From an uncultured Lachnospiraceae bacterium (lineage in GTDB: Bacteria > Bacillota > Clostridia > Lachnospirales > Lachnospiraceae): a stretch of 5,466 bases of DNA. The DNA is taken from assembly GCA_946409475.1 (NCBI GenBank), contig CAMJWQ010000242.1:1-5466 (forward strand), read 5' to 3'. The notes under the pieces were generated by a model. That model was given only the letters and a program-made list of their open reading frames with translations, searched no databases and was not told the DNA's origin. Below are positions 1 to 4,824 of the stretch, one piece after another. Position numbers and translations under genes: made by a program. How positions within the stretch are numbered: the stretch's first letter is position 1; every line of letters starts with the position of its first letter.

Positions 1-389
1 GGGATACAGGCTTCCGGATCAACACTGTCCAGGAAAATCATGTCCACGCCCAGAGAAACCAATGTTTCCATATTTTCGGCTTCTTTTGTCGTGTCCCCAT
101 TCGCATCCAGCACAGTCACCTTCCAGCCCTCTTCCGTTGTATACTTATTTACCGCATCTACCAATGCAACAAAGTAGGGAGAGTCCTGTGTCTTAATTGC
201 AAACCCAACATTAATCTGATCCGATGAAGAAGAACTGCCCGAATCTGCAGTTTCCGTCTGCACCTCCGTTCCATCGGCTGTTTCATTCTGTGCGCTGCCG
301 CCGTCACTTGTCTCACCTTTAGCTTTACACCCCACCAATGATACCGCCAAAACCACAACTAAAAGTAACGATACTAAACTTTTTTTCAT
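1..389 (-). CDS. RbsB-like sugar ABC-transporter substrate-binding lipoprotein (N-terminal part, truncated by window edge)
   Basis: This is the extracytoplasmic sugar-capturing component of an ABC importer, anchored to the outer face of the membrane. The visible 129 residues begin with MKKS and a hydrophobic signal segment (residues 5-19), then a lipobox LVGC with the lipidated Cys at 21. A Gly/Ser/Thr/Asp-rich flexible linker (about 22-58, including five consecutive Ser at 52-56) follows. The mature fold starts at about 59 with INVGFAIKTQDSPYFVAL, which matches the first beta strand and sugar-contacting loop of the LacI/ribose-binding (Peripla_BP_4) family. The later pattern VTVLDANGD...LVSLGVDMIFL also fits that family. 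I chose ATG at 389 because AGGAGG lies 9 nt upstream. In-frame ATGs at 398 (touching the Shine-Dalgarno) and 443 are less likely. The rest of the gene, and presumably the permease and ATPase, lie beyond position 1. The ligand cannot be told from this fragment. Confidence 0.9.
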   Translation of the reverse strand, partial: MKKSLVSLLLVVVLAVSLVGCKAKGETSDGGSAQNETADGTEVQTETADSGSSSSSDQINVGFAIKTQDSPYFVALVDAVNKYTTEEGWKVTVLDANGDTTKEAENMETLVSLGVDMIFLDSVDPEACI

Positions 390-398
390 GCTTTCCAT

Positions 399-404
399 CC
401 TCCT
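399..404 (-). promoter_or_regulatory. Ribosome binding site of the substrate-binding lipoprotein
   Basis: On the minus strand AGGAGG is followed by 9 nt and then ATG at 389. It decides between three in-frame ATGs (389, 398, 443): only the one at 389 has a strong Shine-Dalgarno at normal spacing, and it gives a standard-length lipoprotein signal peptide. Confidence 0.85.
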
Positions 405-418
405 AAAAATGTTTTTAG
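403..418. promoter_or_regulatory. Perfect 7-bp inverted repeat (operator candidate) next to the ribosome binding site
   Basis: The plus strand reads CTAAAAATGTTTTTAG: 7-bp perfect arms with a 2-nt centre. On the transcript it lies just before the Shine-Dalgarno of the lipoprotein gene and shares two bases with it. It is too AT-rich for a strong hairpin or terminator, so if it has a role it is more plausibly a protein-binding operator downstream of the promoter at 472-500. Function is inferred; AT-rich DNA yields such palindromes by chance fairly often. Confidence 0.35.
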
Positions 419-471
419 ATAGTACATTGCTTTGTAGTAACATTATGTCTTAATCCTTGATGTATGTTTTT

Positions 472-500
472 AATATACTATGCATTTTGTACAAAGTCAA
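472..500 (-). promoter_or_regulatory. Sigma-A-type promoter for the sugar-binding protein (transporter) gene
   Basis: On the minus strand, TTGACT (500-495) and TATATT (477-472) are separated by exactly 17 nt. Each hexamer matches the vegetative consensus at 5 of 6 positions. Transcription would start near 465, giving an untranslated leader of about 75 nt before the ATG at 389. The promoter sits in the only long gene-free spacer of the window, so the transporter can be expressed apart from the upstream catabolic genes. A 10-bp palindrome (486-495) occupies the spacer between the hexamers. Confidence 0.75.
486..495. promoter_or_regulatory. Perfect 10-bp palindrome inside the promoter spacer (operator candidate)
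   Basis: TTTGTACAAA is self-complementary and lies between the -35 and -10 hexamers, overlapping the -35 by one base. A repressor bound here would block RNA polymerase. No regulator gene is visible in the window, so the role is inferred from position only. Confidence 0.35.
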
Positions 501-627
501 TTATAAATTTCATATTTTTTATACTTTTTAAACATATCTATGCTAATTTTTTGTCAAATAATGTTGTTTTTTCTTTTCTTGTCATAGATGATATATGCAA
601 TAAAACTTCAAATATCCTGTGCACAAA

Positions 628-1581
628 TCAAGGATTCACTAAAAACATGCACTCATTTTGGCTTAGTACATCTACCAGGTTCTTAATAGAAGCATATGCC
701 ATATTATCCGCAGCTTCTTTTGTATGTGCCCCCGTGTGCGGTGTTGCAACGACATTGCTCAGCTCAAACAAAGGAGAATTTTCCGGCGGTTCTTTTTCAA
801 ACGCATCCAGACCAAGCCCGCCTAATTTTCCGCTCTTTAGTGCCCGGTACACTGCCTCCTCATCAATTATGCCGCCTCTTGATGTATTGACCAGGATCAC
901 TTCATCCTGCATTTTGGCAATAACATCGTCATTAATGATATGCCTTGTCTGCTCAGTCATAGGAAGATGCAGGCTGATAACATTTGCCTCTGCAATTAAA
1001 GCATCAAACGTTTTTATTCCGATACCGTTCTTTTCGCAATATTCTTTATCAATAAACGGATCATATGCCATTACATTCATATCGTATCCCCCGGCACATC
1101 TTGCAACTACCCTGCCAATGGCACCAAGCCCTAAAATTCCTATGGTTTTTCCCTTTAGTTCCATGCCGGAGGAACGAGGCCACATCCCTTTTCTGGTCTG
1201 GTCATCCAAATATGGGATTTTTCTTGCAACGGCCAGTATCATTCCAAAGGCCAGCTCCCCCACGGCCTCTGCATTCACCCCCGGCGTATTGGTTACCTTG
1301 ATTCCCTTTTCCTTTGCCGCCGCAATATCCACACGGTCATACCCTACGCCGTATCTGGATATGACCTTCAGCTTCGGGCAGGCTTCCATCACTTTTTTTG
1401 TGACATAGTCAAGTCCCGCAATATAGCCGTCGCATTCCTTAAGCAGCGGAATCAATTCTTCTTCCGACAGGGGTCTTCCCAATGGATTAAATACAAGATC
1501 ATCACTAAATTCTTTCAGCCTTTGCAATACTTTGTCCCCTTTTCCCGGCTGCATGGAGGTAGGCGTAACTAATATTTTCAT
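628..1581 (-). CDS. D-isomer-specific 2-hydroxyacid dehydrogenase (phosphoglycerate dehydrogenase-like)
   Basis: This cytoplasmic NAD-dependent enzyme interconverts a D-2-hydroxy acid and its 2-keto acid. It has 317 residues (from ATG 1581), the usual length for the glyoxylate/hydroxypyruvate reductase and short SerA-like group, with no C-terminal ACT domain. The cofactor motif GLGAIG is at 151-156. Asp174 at the end of the next strand (MAYDP) favours NAD over NADP. The catalytic triad is Arg235 (NTSRGGIID), Glu264 (FEKEPP) and His282 (TPHTGAH). GTG at 1584 is in frame, but GGAGG (1592-1588) is only 3 nt from it and 6 nt from the ATG, so ATG is preferred. It starts 15 nt after eda. In this setting it more likely handles a sugar-acid breakdown product (for example a 2-keto acid such as hydroxypyruvate or glyoxylate) than serine synthesis. 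The substrate is inferred. Confidence 0.9.
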   Translation of the reverse strand: MKILVTPTSMQPGKGDKVLQRLKEFSDDLVFNPLGRPLSEEELIPLLKECDGYIAGLDYVTKKVMEACPKLKVISRYGVGYDRVDIAAAKEKGIKVTNTPGVNAEAVGELAFGMILAVARKIPYLDDQTRKGMWPRSSGMELKGKTIGILGLGAIGRVVARCAGGYDMNVMAYDPFIDKEYCEKNGIGIKTFDALIAEANVISLHLPMTEQTRHIINDDVIAKMQDEVILVNTSRGGIIDEEAVYRALKSGKLGGLGLDAFEKEPPENSPLFELSNVVATPHTGAHTKEAADNMAYASIKNLVDVLSQNECMFLVNP

Positions 1582-1596
1582 CACAAGCCTCCTTTC

Positions 1597-2259
1597 CTAC
1601 CGACTGGCAAGCAAAACGGCCCGGGCAGTTAAATCCTTGATTTCATCAAATTTTCCCTGTCCGATCAAATCTCCCGGCACCATCCAGCTGCCGCCGCACG
1701 CAATAACACTTTTAACTGCCAAAAATTCCTTTACATTATTGGCGTTTATGCCCCCGGTCGGCATAAAGCGAATGCCGGGAAAAACAGAGCTTAGGGTTTT
1801 TAAAATTCCCGTACCGCCATATTGCACGGCAGGAAAGAATTTTACCACTTCCAGCCCGTATTCGATTCCCGTCATGATCTCCGTCGGTGTGCACGTTCCC
1901 GGAAAAACCGGAACTTTATGTTCAATTGAAAACTCAATCACGGCACGGCTGATGCCTGGTGTTACAATGAAGCTTACCCCTGCCGCAAACGCTCTTTTCG
2001 CCTGTTCCAGATTAACTACCGTACCTGCGCCTACCAGCATTTCGGGATATTTTTGTTTCATGATCCGAATGGATTCCTCCGCCGCATCCGTACGAAACGT
2101 CACTTCCGCGACCGGAAGTCCTCCGGCGCAAAGAGCTTCCGCAAGAGGAGCCGCATCCTCCCCATGGTCAATTTTAATAACAGGAACCAGCTTTTTTTCT
2201 TCCAGCTTTGGTAATAAAATTGTTTGATTCATTTTTTTTGCGATGTTGCTGTTCTGCAA
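1597..2259 (-). CDS. eda: 2-keto-3-deoxy-6-phosphogluconate / 2-keto-4-hydroxyglutarate aldolase (KDPG aldolase)
   Basis: Class I Schiff-base aldolase that cleaves KDPG to pyruvate and glyceraldehyde 3-phosphate, the last step of the Entner-Doudoroff and many sugar-acid pathways. Counting from the TTG start (220 residues), the family motifs are in order: VAEVTFRT with Glu52 and Arg56, GAGTV at 77-81, VTPG, VVKFFPA with the Schiff-base Lys140, PTGGI at 167-171 (phosphate site) and GGSWMVP at 189-195. Each catalytic residue is displaced by 7 from its E. coli Eda counterpart (Glu45, Arg49, Thr73, Lys133). I chose TTG at 2259 because AAGGAGG lies 8 nt upstream. ATG at 2295, right after the preceding stop, and ATG at 2232 (211 residues) have no ribosome binding site. 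Paralogues act on 2-keto-3-deoxy-6-phosphogalactonate, so the exact sugar acid is uncertain. Confidence 0.93.
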   Translation of the reverse strand: MQNSNIAKKMNQTILLPKLEEKKLVPVIKIDHGEDAAPLAEALCAGGLPVAEVTFRTDAAEESIRIMKQKYPEMLVGAGTVVNLEQAKRAFAAGVSFIVTPGISRAVIEFSIEHKVPVFPGTCTPTEIMTGIEYGLEVVKFFPAVQYGGTGILKTLSSVFPGIRFMPTGGINANNVKEFLAVKSVIACGGSWMVPGDLIGQGKFDEIKDLTARAVLLASR

Positions 2260-2267
2260 TATCACAT

Positions 2268-2274
2268 CCTCCTT
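2268..2274 (-). promoter_or_regulatory. Ribosome binding site that points to a TTG start for eda
   Basis: AAGGAGG on the minus strand is followed by 8 nt and then the in-frame TTG at 2259. GTG at 2265 is only 2 nt away, and the two in-frame ATGs (2295 and 2232) lack any Shine-Dalgarno. This site therefore decides the start of the aldolase gene. Confidence 0.75.
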
Positions 2275-2296
2275 CCTAAGCGTTTTCCATACCATA

Positions 2297-3250
2297 TTAA
2301 TTTGTTAAAAAGCGAATGCAGTTCTTGTTGGAGATTTTATCAATGGTTTCCTCACTAATTCCGGAGCTTTTCATCTGTGGGACAAATGCCGCCAGTATGT
2401 AATCAAGACCGATTGCCGTATTATCATACGCTTTCATCCGGGCTCTCGTCGTATCCAGGGAAAACAGCAGCCGCTCCTCATATCCTTCTGCTATCAGCTC
2501 TTTTATCATCCGGATTTCCTCTTCATCACTGTGATACCGAAACCTCCCGATGGTATCAAACTCCAAATATACACCGGCCCTTAATATTTTCTCCAAAACC
2601 TTCCTGTCCCTGCAGGTACGGTCCATATGGCAGAACATAAGATTCCCGGCTTTTACCCCTTTGTCCTTCAGGAATTCCAAAAGCCGCACAGGGTCTGCAT
2701 TCTGCTCGATGTGAACCATGATAGACCGGTTTGCCTTTATGGAAGCATTGGCCGCTGCCGAAAATAATCTTTCATACCTTGAAGTCAGCCCCTCCACGTC
2801 CAATGCCGTTTTTATAAATCCAGCCCTTGCACCGCACCAGGCACGGGGAAATCTATTATCCGCATCCGTATATATTCCTTTTGTCAGCTCATGGATAAAA
2901 ATATTTTCCAGTTCATCCTGGGAAGCCGTAAAAATCCAATGATTTTCCGGATAAAAAACCAATTTATGAAAACCGGTCGATGCGATAATGTTGACTCCGG
3001 ATTTTTCAGATATATATTTCAACTCCTCAGCCATACGGTTACATCCGCCTGGCTGAGCCTCCAAAATTGTGCACCCGCCGGCCTTCCCATATCGCTTGAC
3101 TTCATTCAGGCTCTTTTCCACATCATCCAGACATAGGACCGGATTCACTTCAAATGGTCTTCCCTTACTGAGCATAATATGCTCATGGCATTGGCAGAAC
3201 CCTACCCTCTCTTTTTTTATGGTTCCAAGCACTGTTACAATCTCTTTCAC
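2297..3250 (-). CDS. Phosphotriesterase-family metal-dependent hydrolase, probable sugar (phospho)lactonase
   Basis: Binuclear-metal TIM-barrel enzyme of the amidohydrolase superfamily (COG1735), 317 residues, full length for the family. All metal ligands are visible: His22 and His24 in CHEHI, the bridging (normally carboxylated) Lys147 in AGFIKTA, His180 in MVHIEQN, His208 in FCHMD and Asp266 in LFSLDTTR. These correspond to His55, His57, Lys169, His201, His230 and Asp301 of the Pseudomonas phosphotriesterase. Bacterial members next to sugar genes hydrolyse sugar lactones or phosphorylated furanose lactones, which fits its position before a KDPG aldolase. It would open a lactone made by one of the upstream dehydrogenases. 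It starts with GTG (3250), with AGGTGA overlapping the stop of the preceding gene, 7 nt between the two, which implies translational coupling. The exact lactone is unknown, and activity on organophosphates is not implied. Confidence 0.88.
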   Translation of the reverse strand: MKEIVTVLGTIKKERVGFCQCHEHIMLSKGRPFEVNPVLCLDDVEKSLNEVKRYGKAGGCTILEAQPGGCNRMAEELKYISEKSGVNIIASTGFHKLVFYPENHWIFTASQDELENIFIHELTKGIYTDADNRFPRAWCGARAGFIKTALDVEGLTSRYERLFSAAANASIKANRSIMVHIEQNADPVRLLEFLKDKGVKAGNLMFCHMDRTCRDRKVLEKILRAGVYLEFDTIGRFRYHSDEEEIRMIKELIAEGYEERLLFSLDTTRARMKAYDNTAIGLDYILAAFVPQMKSSGISEETIDKISNKNCIRFLTN

Positions 3251-3257
3251 ATTTCAC

Positions 3258-4793
3258 CTATTTCCACCGAGGATTGTCCGCAATCATCGGTTTTCCGCCT
3301 TCCTCCACTATCATTTTATGGTATCCCTTTGTTTCAATTGTTCCATAGTCATGCCCTGCATCTGCGGCAAAGGCAAAGAAAAGAATGAGCGGCCTGTCTC
3401 CCGTATTCACGGTCCGGTGGGCATAGCCCCTGGGCACATAAACCGCCTGTCCTTTTTCCATTTTCAGTTCCACCGTATCACCTTTTTGATTCTCCATGAC
3501 CATATATCCTTCACCATCCAAAGTATAATATACCTCTGCCGTATCAATGACCGTATGAAAATGTCCCTTTGTCATGTAGTATTCTTTTCCCACCTTGCCC
3601 GGATAGAGAATGGTAGTGCCAAAAGACAGATCTCCCGCACGTTCCGGACATCCCAGTTCATAAAACTCATAGATCAGCGGATCCTCCGTTTCCAGGATTT
3701 TTTCCGTAAGCTTTTCATCCCAAAACATCTCCCTCATCTGCGAAAGCCTTCGCCGGGTTGTCTTTGCTGTTTTGGAAGTTCCGGAAATCGTATCAAAATC
3801 GATTGAAAATCCACCGTCCCAATTTAAATCCTTCATCACGCTGTTTCCTCCCTGGTTCGATTTTGCCAATTCACTTAACTTCTCCAATAGCTTCCCTTTT
3901 ATTTCAACATGAAACACTTCGGAGACCACCTGTGTCCAGCCATGTATAAAGTAAACCCAGCCATCCTCCACATGAAGATTTTTAGCCTTTTTCTGCGCTT
4001 CTGCCTGTTCCTTGAAAAGCAGCTCTCCCCTATAGTTTATTTCCCAGACCAGACTGTCCCGCGGAAATTCGCATGCATTGGTAAGCGGTGAACCAGGTGC
4101 ATCTTTCCCAAGGCCGGTTGCATTTACCACTAACGAATGAGGCTTTAATCCCGCAAGGGTTTTATCATTATCCTCCGGTGTGGGGTTGTGGATAAATTCA
4201 AATTTTATTTTCGGGCTGATGCCTTCCAATATCTTTTTGGCCGATTCCAGCCTGGGAACACTTCTGTTCGTGATAATAATTCTTTTGGGTACATTTTTAC
4301 CAAATTTTTCCTGTGCAAAATAAATTGACATGGCAAGGGAGCTGCCGCCCGCCCCCATCCACAGAACATCTCCATCAAATTCTTTCCAGTAATTATCCGG
4401 TATAAGGCTCTCTAAAGCCAATCCGCTTGAAATAGGATCCTTGGCGTGTGCACAAAGTTTTCCGTCTTTCTTTGAGATGGACGAAACTTCACCCAGCTTT
4501 TCCGCATAGGGATCAATATAGTCAAATAAATCCCTGCAGGTATTAAATAAATCTATTTTGTGCGTAGTGACCAACGCTCCACAGGACAACGGATCATTTT
4601 TAATAAACTCTACCGCTTCCCGGTATAATTTCCCCGGCGAGTGAGGCAAAAAATCAAATCCCTTAATTACGGCATCTTTGAGTCCCAGCACCTTCGCCCA
4701 TTCAGGAAACACCTTCATTATGGAAGACTGCCCCGTTGTCACACCAATAAAATATATGGTTGGTTGTTCTGCTTTTTTATAAACATTTCCCAT
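3258..4793 (-). CDS. Fusion of a shikimate-dehydrogenase-like (AroE-fold) oxidoreductase and a cupin-type phosphoglucose isomerase
   Basis: 511 residues in one open frame. Residues ~12-310 are AroE-like: the loop VTTHK holds catalytic Lys79, Asp119 is its partner (AKDP), GAGGSS at 147-152 is the Rossmann loop, ITNRS (174-178) suggests NADP, then NATGLG and Gln288 of the helix that closes the substrate site. Residues 320-511 form a complete cupin phosphoglucose isomerase (archaeal type, Pfam GPI). MTKGHFH and AEVYY supply metal ligands His411, His413, Glu420, and His459 is in GYAHRTV. These equal His88, His90, Glu97 and His136 of the Pyrococcus furiosus enzyme with a constant offset. The C-terminal HDYGTI and DNPRWK also match it. 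This half should interconvert glucose 6-phosphate and fructose 6-phosphate or similar. The oxidoreductase substrate is unknown, as shikimate-contact residues are changed. The start ATG has only a modest AAGGAAG 10 nt upstream. An internal GGGAGG and ATG at 3836 may also yield a separate isomerase. Confidence 0.85.
   Translation of the reverse strand: MGNVYKKAEQPTIYFIGVTTGQSSIMKVFPEWAKVLGLKDAVIKGFDFLPHSPGKLYREAVEFIKNDPLSCGALVTTHKIDLFNTCRDLFDYIDPYAEKLGEVSSISKKDGKLCAHAKDPISSGLALESLIPDNYWKEFDGDVLWMGAGGSSLAMSIYFAQEKFGKNVPKRIIITNRSVPRLESAKKILEGISPKIKFEFIHNPTPEDNDKTLAGLKPHSLVVNATGLGKDAPGSPLTNACEFPRDSLVWEINYRGELLFKEQAEAQKKAKNLHVEDGWVYFIHGWTQVVSEVFHVEIKGKLLEKLSELAKSNQGGNSVMKDLNWDGGFSIDFDTISGTSKTAKTTRRRLSQMREMFWDEKLTEKILETEDPLIYEFYELGCPERAGDLSFGTTILYPGKVGKEYYMTKGHFHTVIDTAEVYYTLDGEGYMVMENQKGDTVELKMEKGQAVYVPRGYAHRTVNTGDRPLILFFAFAADAGHDYGTIETKGYHKMIVEEGGKPMIADNPRWK
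3834..3852 (-). promoter_or_regulatory. Internal ribosome binding site and ATG at the fusion junction
   Basis: On the minus strand GGGAGG (3852-3847) is followed by 10 nt and ATG (3836-3834), in frame with the fusion and exactly where the isomerase domain begins. Translation from here would give a 192-residue protein, the normal size of a stand-alone cupin phosphoglucose isomerase. The bases around the ATG read GTGATGA, with tandem TGA TGA in the +1 frame, the layout typical of overlapping, coupled genes. Confidence 0.6.
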
Positions 4794-4824
4794 TTGCTAT
4801 CTGCTTCCTTTCCGTCCATTTTTT

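Larger units (their letters stand above)
390..627. other. AT-rich intergenic region between the hydroxyacid dehydrogenase and the transporter gene
   Basis: This 238-nt spacer is the only sizeable gene-free stretch. It holds the promoter at 472-500, two short palindromes and the ribosome binding site, described separately. I found no GC-rich hairpin followed by a T-run on the minus strand after the stop codon at 628. Read-through from the upstream operon into the transporter gene is therefore possible. A 15-codon ATG ORF (585-538) has no ribosome binding site and lies upstream of the promoter, so it is not called. Confidence 0.7.

Noticed and set aside
390..443. In-frame upstream extension of the lipoprotein gene to ATG 443
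   Set aside because: It would give an unusually long signal peptide with only a weak AAGGA upstream. AGGAGG at proper spacing supports ATG 389.
530..557. Second possible promoter, TTGACA at 557-552 on the minus strand
   Set aside because: A perfect -35, but the best -10 match (TATGTT) is only 15 nt away and weak. The site at 472-500 is much better.
538..585. 15-codon ATG ORF on the minus strand in the intergenic region
   Set aside because: No ribosome binding site, and it lies upstream of the likely transcription start, so it is not a leader peptide.
452..636. 10-bp inverted pair AATCCTTGAT (452-461) and ATCAAGGATT (627-636)
   Set aside because: The arms are 165 nt apart, one overlaps the dehydrogenase stop codon, and a chance match of this size is plausible.
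464..1408. 314-codon open frame on the plus strand
   Set aside because: It lies antisense to the hydroxyacid dehydrogenase, has no ribosome binding site, and its product has no recognisable motif. The minus-strand frame has complete catalytic residues.
1532..2227. 231-codon open frame on the plus strand
   Set aside because: Antisense shadow of the KDPG aldolase; no family features and no start signal.
2274..2291. CcpA cre-like sequence (core AAGCGTTTTCC) near the start of eda
   Set aside because: About three mismatches to the cre consensus on either strand, and it overlaps the eda start region inside an operon. Not convincing.
3069..3806. 245-codon open frame on the plus strand
   Set aside because: Spans the antisense of two genes, with a low-complexity His/Phe/Ser-rich translation typical of shadow frames.
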